NCBI GenBank assembly: GCA_016758965.1
Contig: JAEPRB010000119.1
Coordinates: forward strand, 1-64,000
DNA length: 64,000 nt
Direction: 5' to 3'
From: Circinella minor
Lineage: Eukaryota > Mucoromycota > Mucoromycetes > Mucorales > Lichtheimiaceae
Position numbers and translations under genes: made by a program. Under the pieces are notes generated by a model. That model was not told where the DNA came from and did no database searches. It saw only the letters and a list, made by a program, of their open reading frames with translations. Every line of letters begins with the position of its first letter. The stretch's first letter is position 1. This document shows positions 49,808 to 61,398 of the stretch, piece after piece.

Positions 49808-51603
49808 TTTATCCATATTATTATCAGAGTGATTATATTGATACCTCTTTGAACAATCCAGAACAAGAAAATACGAATAATCCAGCTGCCAGTAGTAATA
49901 CCATTGCTACTACTTCTCCACCAGCTTTATCAATAGATATTGGAACACTGATACTGCTTGACAAAAGTGAAAAAAGTATGGCAGCCATTAGTGATAACGA
50001 TAGTAATAGTGATAATAATAATAGCTTTAGTGAAGATGAAGCAGAGGAAAGCGAAGATAAAGAAGATGAAGGTTACGCGTATGAATATGAAGACGAAGAA
50101 ATGGAAAATGATTCTGACAGCGTTACAAGTTACTATACAGCATCCAACGAACATATTGGTTCTGATGAAGATGAGGAGGACAAAGATAATGAAAACAACG
50201 CCACACTTTTGTCACATATACATTCCACTACCGAAAAGATGGGATGGAAAAAAGGAAAGCATTTAATAAATTTAATCGAGAAGTATGGAGAAGAACCTGG
50301 AGTAAAACAGATGGAAGGGGCTTTGGAGCACCATCATATCAAATTACCAATACACACTAAGATGTTCTTGGATAAACCAGGTACGTAACGATAAAGGAAT
50401 AAAAAACAATACAATCAGACGGGCGGTGGATATAAAAAAAATGTAGCTACATTCTGAGACACATGTTTTCTATTTAATTTATTAGATGCAACAAAATGGG
50501 CGACCGCAGTAATTCATAAATTTTCAAAAGTGGATATAAAAATAGTTACAAGAGACAGAGCATATATTATGAAAATAACTGGAACCTTGGGTCAATGCTA
50601 CTATTCCATTAAAGCCATGGATGCCGTTGTACGTATAACATTCGAAATAGAAATATTCTTTTGATAGATAATACTAACCTTAGGTATCATTTTGTTATTA
50701 TAGTTATTGGATCATGTAAGACTCAGGACTAATTATGTTCTTCTCCGTATTGATGGTCCATGTTTCAAACAACAAGCAAAGAGCATTAAAAATGTACTCT
50801 CGACAATTGTACCTGATAAACAATATATATCTGGACTCGAAGATCTACATGTTACTGTAGCCAAAGTATCAATCAAAACAGATAAACAGATGAGCTGTTT
50901 AATAAATACTATCAGAGAAGCGGGTGAGGAGTTAAGAGAAGCATTACAAGAAGATCATTTTATTGGTCGATTTAACAAAGTCTATGATATTTCTGATACA
51001 TGTAAGTAAATACATTGAGTTGTTAATTTTTTTTTATGCTGTGGCTGTAATTATTCATGAATTAAGTACTAATTTTTTTTTATATGATATACCTTCAAAG
51101 ACGTAGGTGTTTCATCAGCTAGAAAAAATACAGATTCGATTGGCGTTATAAGAAGTAATATTTTTTGGGCATTATGATTGCAGGAAGATAAAGGAGGGAA
51201 ATACTCATAGATCAATCTTCTAATAACTGTTTTTCTTTTCATATTTAGGAGTGCTACAAGATAAATTAAAAGCTGTAGGATTGTTCAAATATGTAACCGA
51301 AGTTGGAAATAATGTAAGACGCCTCTCTTTTTTGTTTAATTTTGTATTGACTGGAATAAAGACATGTTATTAATTAATGCTGTATAATAGATGCACATGA
51401 CTCTGTATCTATCAAGAAAAATAAACGCACATTTTAGAACTAGGACTTTATTAACAAAAAAAAAGTTAGAAAGGGCTTTAACTGCGCAGGGAATAGAACT
51501 CGACTACGGGCCAACAATGGTAACAAGAATTGAAGTCTCACGTCGAGCTATCTCGCTCTCCTCCCCATTCCGCCACGTGTCTGACTTTTCGTTTGACTTA
51601 TAA
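49474..51603 (+). CDS. ASCC1/AKAP7-like 2H phosphoesterase-domain protein
   Basis: Five exons, 49474-50380, 50486-50628, 50704-51001, 51252-51313 and 51391-51603, total 1,623 nt, 540 residues, with all phases consistent. Two H-x-T motifs of the 2H phosphoesterase fold are seen: LHVTVAKVSI (His about 399) and MHMTLYLSRK (His about 472). Exon 2 (DATKWATAVIHKFSKVDIKI onward) sits where ASCC1 proteins have a KH domain and is possibly KH-like. Relatives hydrolyse or bind cyclic or 2'-5' RNA ends; ASCC1 works with the ASCC alkylation-repair complex. The role here is inferred. Residues 1-290 are low complexity: a tandem pair of 23-residue Tyr/Asn/Ser repeats (56-101), ten Gln, then an acidic Asp/Glu region. 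For exon 4 the first AG would create a stop, so the AG three bases later was used. Confidence 0.75.
49639..49776 (+). repeat. Tandem 69-bp duplication in the 2H-domain gene
   Basis: Positions 49639-49707 and 49708-49776 are two in-frame copies of a 69-bp unit starting TATCAACAAACTTCCTCG and ending AATTCAAATTATGAA, with a few substitutions. It adds a second copy of a 23-residue Tyr/Asn/Ser block to the disordered N terminus. Confidence 0.85.
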
Positions 51604-52318
51604 CTATTCTCTGTCTCTGTCTCTCTCTCTCTCTCTCTCTCGTCTATTTTTTTTCTCATGTATATTTAGTTTATTCTTGAAAAAATGTATACTTTTTTTA
51701 AATACAATAACGAGTTATTCCTGCTACAAGTAATCATAGTACAAGATAAAGATGACAAATATATGACTAGACTAAGCAAGGGCACGACAATGCATACGTA
51801 CTTTTTTATGCATTCACTTATTTGTTCCCGGATGAGTGTGTAAAATTGACCATAAAATATATGAATGTAGTGAAATAGTCTTCGATTAGAGGGTATCTTT
51901 TTTTTTGTTTTAGTTTTAGTTTTCATTGACATATATTTTTTAGTAAATTGGATTTTCTGTCCTGCTTGTCAAATTTAAACATACAGTAGCAATATACACT
52001 GCGTATGCACGTCCATCATATATGTGGTCCGTTGTTTATGATGATGTTCACATTAAAAACAAAAAAAGGTTATTATTTTCTACTTCAAAAATTGCTTTAC
52101 TACTACTGTATATTTTTTTTTCATGGTCAATTTTGCGAACTCAACTGATAACAAACGTGTGGTACGTATGCCTTTGTCCCCAACATAAAAGTCAAACAAC
52201 TTTAAAATATCTAATCAACATAACTCAATTTATGAAAAGCATATAGCTTTGCCAGTGAAGTAGATGATGCAATGTCTCTTTGCTAAGATACATAAGATAT
52301 TATGACATGTATACAGTG
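51604..52318. other. Intergenic
   Basis: No gene seen between the 2H gene and the truncated end of the Tnp2-like gene. A CT microsatellite occurs near 51620-51640. A tRNA-like string on the minus strand around 51520-51590 overlaps the end of the 2H gene but does not fold as a tRNA. Confidence 0.4.
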
Positions 52319-53964
52319 CTAAAATTTGAATGCATTAGAACAACTAAATTTTCTTAAAATGCTTTCTCTGTAAAGATCAATTTTATTGCACACTTCATAT
52401 ACACCGTTTGGATTTCCAACAAAGGACTTTGTGGACCCATTTCCGTTTCTACTAGGCATGCTCTTAGGCTGGATATAGCACATATGGCAACCAAATTCCG
52501 ATCGAAATGTTTTGTGATGTATCAGCTCCTGGACGCCGACTATATCACCAGTCATGAAAAGGGCATGCGCTTTCAGATGAAAAAGGCCATCGGTACAAGG
52601 TACCATTACACCGTATTTTTGAAGGACATCTAATTCTTCGAAGAGAGGTAAAAGAAAATTATCCAAGCAATGAGTTGTAGGCTTGACTGGAATAGCCATG
52701 ACCTGAATCATTGAGGGAATTTTATATCTATAAAAAAATAACCATATTATTAGTAGCGTATTTTCATAATGTCACAAAAACCAAAACAGTATCATTATTA
52801 ATAACCATGTATATTTCAATGATATATATACCTTTCAAAACTCGGAAGATTCATTATGAGAGCATTAACAAGGGTAATGCTTCCCCCTCCTCGATTGAAT
52901 GGCACAAATCCATTTCGCTGGAGTCCCAGGCACAGTGTCATATCATCCTTGAAGAGGTTATTCTTCTGATCTTGATAAATGTTACCATCCCATATATCTT
53001 CAAGTACACGGGGTTCCTCTTTATTTTCTCGTTCAGATCGTCGCAAAAGAAGGGACCGGAATGATTGCTGGGATACAAGACAGGCAAGCTGCTTGGCAAG
53101 AGGAAAATACGAAAGGGTCTGTGGTTGTTGTGCATGGGTAGTACCACATTTAGCACATTTTTCTTGGGAGCTGTCAAGAAACAGACCACAATTGTTTTGG
53201 CATATATCATAGCAGTCCGGTTTACGGGATATATATCAGCCGTTCGCTTTTCAGGATGATATCTTGAAAGAAGTGGTTTGTTTTCTATACACAGGCTGTT
53301 TTTAGTATCCTACTATATTACAATTCTTTATTTTTATAATATGATTCTAATTTTAATGACGTACCGAATTGCTCATCTTTGATATAGCTATTGAAAAGTT
53401 TGATGAACTTGTCGTAAGCGGCATTGCTCAAGTTATGATCCTTGGCAAGTTTATAAAAGTCGATACTCACTTTGCCTTGGAGTGTTTGAACTCGTTCAAC
53501 GTGTGGTATATGAATGGAAGGAGGGGGACCAAAAAATGTAGGAAGATCTCCTACAGTTAATGCTGGTTCAGAATTATATAAATTATTTTCTTGTGAACAA
53601 ATTCCCTGTCAGTTTCGTCAATATTTCCGACACTTTCATGTCCTATTGTACCATGATTAAATTCAACGATGTTACTGTTGAAATCTATGTATAAATATCT
53701 AATTTGCATTGATCTACATGCATGTATGTGTATATGTTAAATGAACTGACCCATATTGTTTACTTGTTGTTCACACTGTGCGCTGACGCTTCCATAGTTT
53801 TTCGGCATAATAGTACTAACAGTATGCTTAATTCTTTTGCACTGTGCCAATGGCTTCTTGACTTTTTCTACAAAGGTGGTACTTTTATTTTTTCTGCATG
53901 TAAGTTTGTGGCGATTGTCATTCTTTTTTTCATAGCATTCTTCACACTTAAAACGTCTGCCCAT
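52319..53964 (-). pseudogene. Tnp2-family (CACTA-like) transposase, truncated or broken
   Basis: Minus strand. The ATG at 53964 opens with a Cys/His cluster (FKCEECYEKKNDNRHKLTC). Further pieces follow in different frames: SEPALTVGDLPTFFGPPPS (about 53540), CGLFLDSSQEKCAKCGTTHA then LSYFPLAKQLACL (53080-53190), EDIWDGNIYQDQ and LGLQRNGFVPFN (52850-53000), ITLVNALIMNLPSFER to a GTATAT donor, then SMIQVMAIPVKPTTHCLDNF and LKAHALFMTGDIVGVQEL with CHMCYI. This order (CxxCG zinc site, YFPL-x-xQ, D-x-YDG, G-x-NPF-like, LP-x-x-R, SGD) is that of fungal Tnp2 transposases. Frame changes near 53600 and 53200 and the absence of the usual C-terminal several hundred residues below 52319 argue that it is no longer complete. 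Confidence 0.7.
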
Positions 53965-54127
53965 TATAAAAGGATCTTAAGTTCGATAAAAGGTTACTCA
54001 AACTATCTTTTTTTTTTTTATACATATTATATCGGCGTGTCAATTCTTTTGTATATAATTTTTATATCGCCCTCTTAATTTTTGTTTCTTTTTTATTCTT
54101 GTTTTCCTTTTTTTCATCTCATCTGTC
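53965..54127. promoter_or_regulatory. Divergent promoter between Tnp2-like and 224-residue genes
   Basis: Only 163 bp separate the ATG of the minus-strand transposase (53964) and the ATG of the plus-strand partner gene (54128), so the two should share a promoter region. The spacer is T-rich; I see no inverted repeat marking a transposon end here. Confidence 0.5.
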
Positions 54128-54986
54128 ATGACAACCGAGAATATATCCAATCAAAAAGAAAAGTCCCTGCCAAAAAACTATGGCAACATTTCTGAAGATT
54201 TTATTTCCCTTAAAGATGATTTTCGTGAGTTTAAGGAGGTTATTGAAAAAAAGTTTGAAAGTATTGAAAGCGAATTATTGGCTGCAACCAAACAAAGAGA
54301 GCAAATAATTACTTTGCTTCAAGACCTCTCGGATAAGGTATAGTATATGTGGTATTTAAAAAGTTTGCTATATTTATGATAGTATTTGTTACTACGTAGT
54401 AACACATTATATTTTATTATTATGTATAGGTTGCGACTCTCAGCACACCTCCTTCTCCTTCATCCGATATTCTTTCAACTCTACCGGAATCATTCCTGGA
54501 GCCAAAGTCAAAGTCAAAGAAGGCTGCTCTACAAGCACTTACTGACATAGATGGTTCCATTGAACAAGGTAAGCAAAGCCTAGTAACATTTCAGTGTATA
54601 GTTGAAAATGTTATCAAGGATAAGGAAGCACAAGTCAGTGACGAGATCAAGAAGACGTCGTGGTCAGCTCTGAGTATCCTTGATAGAGATCTGAAGGAAT
54701 CAATAATCAATGAAGTAACCCAACAAGTAAAACAGGCGTTACCTCGATTCCCACAAGATCTGAATGGTAAGGATTGGATTACCCATTCTTTGTTACGGCT
54801 GAGATGGAACAACGTTGGCGTTGTTCAGAGACGTCGTGAAGGAAATAAAAATAAGCGACGCAGAATTAATTCGTAAGTAAATACTATTGTCAGATTCTAC
54901 CAATAACATATTGTGTAATAATATGAATGGAATGACCAACTTTTTTTTTTTACATTTATTATAGTGATTCCGTCTCTGACGAATAG
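54128..54986 (+). CDS. 224-residue coiled-coil, basic-tailed protein divergent from a transposase
   Basis: Three exons, 54128-54337, 54430-54872 and 54965-54986, total 675 nt, 224 residues, open throughout with canonical splice sites. Residues about 25-70 are a charged, Leu/Phe-spaced segment (DDFREFKEVIEKKFESIESE) likely to form a coiled coil. A Ser/Pro linker, then helical stretches ENVIKDKEAQVSDEIKK and LDRDLKESIINEVTQQVKQA follow. The C terminus is LLRLRWNNVGVVQRRREGNK and a basic patch, then SDSVSDE. A basic tail suggests DNA or RNA binding. I do not recognise the family. The divergent arrangement with the Tnp2-like gene suggests a transposon accessory protein, like the second protein of CACTA elements; that is inference. 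Unlike its neighbours it is intact. Confidence 0.7.
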
Positions 54987-55129
54987 GGTGGGGTATCCTT
55001 TATCTAGTATTCAGCTACATGTATAATCGATAATATTAATAAACACAACATTACGTACATTTGATAAAATATTTAAAAGTATACAATTTGATCATGTATG
55101 GTTTTTCATGCATTTTTTAAAGAGAATTA

Positions 55130-56957
55130 CTACGGGGGCGGCATAGACGGGGATCACTATAGCACGCTGTGCCGAGAATTTGGCCTTAAAGCCTTCATCA
55201 CTCGAACAATTTACTTTTGCTATCAATGGGTATTATTATCACTCTATAAAAATGCAATAAACGGGCACTGATGTTATAATTATTGACTCAACTCATAAAA
55301 GCAACATCAACAAAATACCATTAATATATATAGTTGATATCGATAATTTATCGTCAAATTCCAACCAGCACAGTTTTGCATATATACTTTATTGCTACTG
55401 CTGTAATATCAAATGAAAAATATTTATCTTATAAATTTCTCTTCAATGAACTTCTACAAGTCATACGACCAGGAACTAGTTATGGATCTATGTCACATTT
55501 GATGGTGACCAATATTGAAAATGTCTTCACAAGACCCCTTCAAGTTATTTATCCAAATGTTCCCCCATATCCTTTGTGGTTGGCATATTATCAAAAAGTT
55601 TGTCAAAAAGTTTATCCAAAAGATGGATTTGAAGGATATGACAATTCATGGATATTGTTGATGACTTATGCCAAAATCGAAGATGCAATAATAGAATATG
55701 AAAACAAAGTTGAGGACATTTTTACGAATAAGAAGTAGTGAAGAGCTTGATTGAATATCCTGGTAAATAAGTAATAATAATATACATAATGTAAACTTGT
55801 TTATGTTTTATTAAAACATTATATACATACTTAAATTATTTAACTTTTATTCCTAGAATGTGTTTATACCATCAGCGATGGGTTGGGTCCTTGGGTGGAA
55901 TCCCACATCCATCTAAGTTCATAAAATTTACAGAAAGTCGAGGGGACATATGCAGTTATTTTATAAAAAAAAGTGTGATTGACAATGGTATGTTACATTT
56001 GTTTAAATCATCAGATCACTATCTGACTAGGGCTGTAAGTAGATGAACTCGTAAAAAATTATTTGTACATGAAAAGAAAGCTGTTTTTTAAATATAAAAA
56101 AATTTACAGGAAAACCAGGAACATCTCTTTTTCATAAATAATTAAAGATTCTGCTGCTCCATTGGATCAACGTCTCGAAAAACAAATCGCACCGCTTAAT
56201 TTCAAAATATGTCATTTTACAATCTTCGAAACAGTAAAGGAATTAATTGCCACGCAGTACTTGACAAATGAAACTATTGAATGTGATTATTTATGCACAA
56301 CCAAGCGTAACTTCAATTTGCCATGTCGACACCTTTTCTATACATACAAAGATACCGCTATTGATCCAGAATTGTATGACAAAAGATGGTGGTTGTCAAG
56401 TAAAGAAGGTAAACAATAGCATCTACTGTATTTTATATAAAAATAGATATTTGTGTGGTATATATATGCGTGTGTGGTGCTAATTATATTTAATTTATAA
56501 TAATATATAGACAACACCAAAATGACACAATATTCTGTACAAGATAATAAACATGGTATTATGATTGATGAGAAGCTTCACATTTCGATTGAATATCAAA
56601 AAATGAAGTCTCAGATTGTTGATACATATATAAATTGTGAAGATAATAAGCAGCGCCAAGATTTTATCAATATAATCAATTCTGCTACTGGATCGTTCCA
56701 ACCTCCCCCTATTGAAAGCCTGATTTTACCTTGTTCAGTACGAGCTAAAGGACGTCCTTTAAAAAGAGCTATTGGTTCAAGATTATCATCAGGGTATGAA
56801 ATTGAAGAAAAAAACATGGCTCGACAAATAAAAGATTCGAAGATATTGAAGGAGAAAGAAGCATCGAAAAAGAAGAACAATACATCATTACCAGAAATCA
56901 AGGATGCATACACAGCAAGTCCCAACAAAAGGTCCAGAGCAGAAGAGGATTTGTAAG
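55130..56957 (+). pseudogene. MULE/FAR1-like transposase with SWIM zinc finger, broken
   Basis: Plus strand, several exons and at least one frameshift. At 55270 a frame reads DVIIIDSTHKSNINKIPLIY and continues IVDIDNLSSN, the first part of a MULE transposase catalytic core (D-x-T-x-K-x-N...P-L). It shifts frame near 55380 into FIATAVISNEKYLSYKFLFN. Later exons give a 85-residue block (56162-56419) with CDYLCTTKRNFNLPCRHLFY, a C-x-C...C-x-H SWIM-type finger typical of MULE/FAR1 proteins, followed by WWLSSKEGK. The last exon, 56522-56957, ends in the KGRPLKRA and Lys-rich C-terminal segment common in this group, up to a GTAAGT-like donor. The usual middle His/Glu region is not clearly readable. 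No terminal inverted repeats were found by eye. Confidence 0.65.
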
Positions 56958-58054
56958 TTACTATATATTATATTTATTATTAAATATGTTATTATATAGA
57001 GTTGCATGTTAACTATGATTATTTATTTAAATACCTTTTTTTTTTGGTTTTCGCATATAGAAATATCCATGAAGACATTCTGTCAGAATGTAAGGTTAGC
57101 AAAATCAGTACATTGGATGCGCAAAAAGTACATTATTATTTTGCTTACATGTTTTAATAATGCCAATATATATACTTTATCAAAAGTAGTAATAAAAAGT
57201 TTGATGATTATTTTTTACTTTTGATCATATCACGAATAGTTTATCATTAGTAATATAATAAAATATGATTATAATGTCAAGAAGATGATGTACATTCATT
57301 TTTATCAATTGGGGTTGATATTATATAATACGTATAGTGTTTACATTAATTCAAATAGCATCCAAAATATAATAGTAAATAAACTTATTATTACTAATAT
57401 AATGTGAAAGTCAAGACAGATAGATAAAAGTTTATGTTGATGTTTACGTATCACATTGATGTATATTAGTACTTTCATGTTCCTGACATTTTCCATATTG
57501 GTCTAAGCTATAAGTTCAACCACACAATTGTTTTTACGTAACCATTACGTTTTCTTATATTTCTCGTATTACTTTTATATCTCTGTCTTTATATATTACG
57601 TATTGATTAGTTTTGATTATAACTAAAGTAACCAGACATTCATTTTTTTTTTTTTTGGTGAATGAACCCATATATCATATTAATTAAACAATTATCTTAA
57701 TGAATGCTATTATAATAAAAGAAACATGAACCATAAAGAGAAAAAAGTTTATTAAAACATGAAATAGAAAGAAAATAAATGGATATTGAAATGATAAAGA
57801 AAGAAAGAATAGTAAATAATAATAACGGAATGGTGTTGATATAAAATGAATAAGTGAGATAATAAAAAGGAAAAGGGAAAAGGGAAAGAGAAAGAAGAGA
57901 AGAATGTGTATATATAAATATGAAGTATGTGAATGGATAACTTTGTTATAAAGAAGGGGTGTTGAAATGGAGTATTTATGTTTCGAGAACAGAGTGAATG
58001 AGTTGTATGATGAAAATAAAAATAAAAGATATTGATGAAGAAGTTGTTATTATT
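56958..58054. other. Intergenic, no gene seen
   Basis: AT-rich DNA between the MULE remnant and the 3' end of the Hook gene. An A/G-rich tract at 57860-57905 lies in the 3' flank of Hook. The plus ORF at 57006-57224 may be the tail of the MULE coding region but shows no motif. Confidence 0.45.
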
Positions 58055-60307
58055 TTATCGACGTTTAAGTTGACTATCCAATACACCACGTTGTTGTCCA
58101 AGCCATGAATTTGGATAAGGTGCTACTTTGGAATTAACAAGTTGTTTTTGTGTACGACGAGCTACATCATACCATGCTGAAATAATCAATTGTTGTTCAC
58201 GACGGGTTTGCAATCGTACTTCATGCAACTGCTTTCGGAGTTTATCATTTTCTTCATCACGAAGTCGAAGTTCTGTTTGTAATGCTGCCATAGCTTCATC
58301 ATTATTTCCATCACCAGAAGGAATACCATTTTTACTATCCTTAATCATTTTATCTTGTTGCATAATAAAATCTTTAGCTTTTCTATACTTTGTCTTCAAT
58401 TCACGCATTTGTTCTTGTAAATGAATGGCTTGGGCTTGCAATTGCGCATTTTGTTGTTTGATAGGTTCATCATCTTTAGCTTCATAAGCTGCAAGAGATG
58501 CCTTCATTTCACTGTTAAGACGTTCCTTTTCCAAAAGCAAATCTTTTTGTTCAATACTTTGACTTTGTAAATAATCCTTTTCAAGCAAGAGTTTGTTGAT
58601 ATCTTGTAATTGCATCTTGGTTTGTTCTTCAAGTTGTTGTGTTCGTTGAGAAACTTGCTTGAATTCTTCAGCATTATCACCAAAGGCAAATTTACCTTCA
58701 GCAATCTTAGATTCAAGTTTAGCATTCGCTTCACGTAAACTCTTGGATTCTTTTTCCAAATCAATAATATGTAAACGATATGATAATGTGTGTTGAGATT
58801 GATCCATGAGTGCGTCAGGAACATTTTCACGAATACGTGCCATATCACTTTGAAGGATATCACGCTCTTGTGAAACTTCCAAGTATTGCTATATATTCCA
58901 TAAATGAATGAGTTTTGAATTTAAAAGAAAAGGAGGTAATTGAATTCAATAATTTACCTTTTCAAACTGACCCTTGAGACGATTAGCATCTTCTAATAAA
59001 TGTTTCAATACTACTACTTGATGACCAGATGCATTTTCTTCTTTTAAAGATTTATTTTCACGTTGAAGACGTCGATTGGAAAGTCTCCTAATGAAAATAG
59101 AAAAAAAAACGAAACATTAGATATCACATTCAATAATTTTTTTTAAAAAAAAAAAGTATATAGGGAAAAAAAACAAAAACATACAATTCAGTGACATTAG
59201 ATTCCTTGAGTGATTCTTCCAATGAATCGTTAATTCCACCCTCGTCAAGATCCATGTCATCAGGATCGCCACCAACTTCTTGACGTGTCATTACAGGGTC
59301 AATAGTACCTTTAGAAATTAAGATAAAAAAGAATATGATCAATTTAATTTTTAAGTAAAAAAAAATTAATTAGATTTTTTTGATGACGAAATCACATTCT
59401 CTATGTTAAAAAAAACTTAATTATTTATATATATATAACTTACCACCAAGCTGAACTTCTTGTAAGTTTTCTTCAAGCACTTGAATACGATCCATATCAC
59501 GAGCACGATCCGCTTCAAGAATTTCAACTTTTTTGCTCATATGTTGTAATTCATATTCCATCTTGTTCTTATCTCGAATTAAAGTCTTATTGGCTGTTTC
59601 AAGATTAGCTACTTGTTCCTTATACGAATCCATTAACGTCTTGAATGCAAGAACTTTACGATATTCTTCTTCAATATGGGTATTACGTTCCATCAAACTA
59701 TGATTTTGTTCTTCCATTGCCTTGATTTGGCGTCGGTAATCAGCACTTTCTTCCAACTTTTTCTTGTATTTTTCAATAACATTTTCGGCTTTTTGAAGTT
59801 TTTCGGCTGCATGACGATATTCATCCAATTGATCACTTAATCTGGAAGCTTGTTCAACACGTTTGGCATAATCATCATTCTATTATGTGTTTAAGTTTAT
59901 TATAATTAGTGAGGGAACATAGCTTTTAAAATGAAGTAAAAAAAAAAAAAGTAGTTAAAATTTTACACCTACTCTGCGAGTCAAATCTTCGACTTTAATT
60001 ATTTCCCGTTCATAAGCTAATTCAAGTTCTTGTCGACGATCTTCACTTCGTTGACTATAAATATATATATATATGTTAATTACCATGATATTTGCTCTTT
60101 TAGTAACATAAAAATAAAAATACTTTACAGATCCTGTTTCAAATGTTCGATTTCAGTACGCATGACAAAATCTGCACGTCCAGTTTCATTAGCTTGTTCA
60201 ACAGCTTTATCCATATCCCGTAATCGAAGTTGTAAATCCATTTTTTCAGATTCAAGTTCATCCTAATTTAATATAAAAAATAATAATTTTCAGTCAAGTG
60301 CCTCATC

Positions 60308-60339
<32 letters not shown>

Positions 60340-61398
60340 TGAAACAATATTAATTGACAATGATAAATATAATATAACTTACATAACGATAGCGAAGTTG
60401 AGCATGTTCTTCAATGATTTTTTTATGTTGCATTTCTAAGTCTTGCTTTTCTTCAAGAATTCTACCAAGTTCAGCAGGATTACGTAACATGGCTTCCCTG
60501 TAATAATTTTATTTTCTTTAGTACGTCCTCTTTTTTTTTTGCCTAGATACATATTAAATTTAAATAATAACTTACTGTCCATAGGATGAAGTAGGTCGAG
60601 AACGGCCACCCATAGCACCACTTGCCGAAGAAGAAGAAGCACCACCCCCAGTAGAACCAGCACGATAATTAGAATCAGATGCAGTAAGATCTTGATCTCC
60701 ACCAGCTCCCGAAGTCGTTTTTATAACATCTTCAATACTAAGCATCAAAGCATGTTGAGCTTGTTGTGACAAGTTTTGGATCTTATTAATATAGACTTGA
60801 TTTTTACTACATTGAACAGCAATACATATAACAAGTTGACATAATTGAACGGTTTCTTTAACATCTGCATCTTTTGCAATAGCTCCAAGATTGACGGGAG
60901 GTAAATTTTCACATTGACGACCGAGAACTTCTTCATAATATCGGGAAACAAGTTTGTGTAGCTTTTTTAAATTGTTAATTTTCAATACCCAGTTGTCGCC
61001 CACATCCGCAGACCGAATTAGTTTAAACCATTTTGGGTCACTATTTTTAAGTTGTTTTGTTATTAATAAACCAAAAGCCCAAATAATAATAGTAATAATA
61101 TATATATATATATTATTATTATTATTGTTGTTGTTGTTGTCATAATTAAAAAAAATCATAATATTTTTGATATTTACATATCAGCAAGAACTTCGAATAA
61201 TATAATACCGTCTGATAAATCAGTTATATGTGTACATTGATGAGAAATATTTTCAAATGAATTAATCTATTTGAAATAAAGATGTCAAAAATATAGAACG
61301 TATAGAAAATTATATAGGTTTATATAAGTGTATGGCTATTTATCTATTTATATTACCCAATCAACATAGGCTTCGGCATCGGCTTTTGATAACATCAT
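58055..61398 (-). CDS. Hook family dynein adaptor
   Basis: Ten exons on the minus strand: 61398-61357, 61266-61178, 61040-60576, 60497-60383, 60262-60129, 60054-59973, 59879-59444, 59308-59185, 59087-58958, 58888-58055. Total 2,451 nt, 816 residues, all phases consistent. The N-terminal Hook domain (about 1-155) begins MMLSKADAEAYVDWINSFEN and contains DLSDGIILFEVLADID, DVGDNWVLKINNLKKL, YYEEVLGRQ and LCQLVICIAVQCSKNQVYI. A Ser/Gly-rich linker follows, then about 550 residues of almost continuous coiled coil. Fungal Hook (HookA, Hok1) links dynein and kinesin-3 to early endosomes with FTS and FHIP partners. The C-terminal segment after the coil (SAWYDVARRTQKQLV, then NSWLGQQR) is the probable cargo-adaptor part. 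Start at 61398 versus the adjacent ATG at 61395 is open. Confidence 0.92.

Noticed and set aside
51510..51590. tRNA-like string on the minus strand (GTGGCGGAATGGGGAGGAG, then TTCAATTC)
   Set aside because: The D-arm-like and T-loop-like words are present, but no 7-bp acceptor stem or T stem pairs at the right distance, and the region overlaps the 3' coding exon of the 2H-domain gene.
52979..53259. Plus-strand ORFs over the Tnp2-like region
   Set aside because: Antisense to the conserved zinc-site and YFPL block of the transposase on the minus strand.
58128..58424. Plus-strand Cys/Ser-rich ORF
   Set aside because: Antisense of the Hook coiled coil; Gln/Glu/Leu codons reversed give the Cys/Ser/Phe bias.
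59130..59342. Minus-strand 70-residue ORF starting with MIIFFFILISKG
   Set aside because: Only the part 59308-59185 is coding, as an internal Hook exon; the ends are intron sequence.
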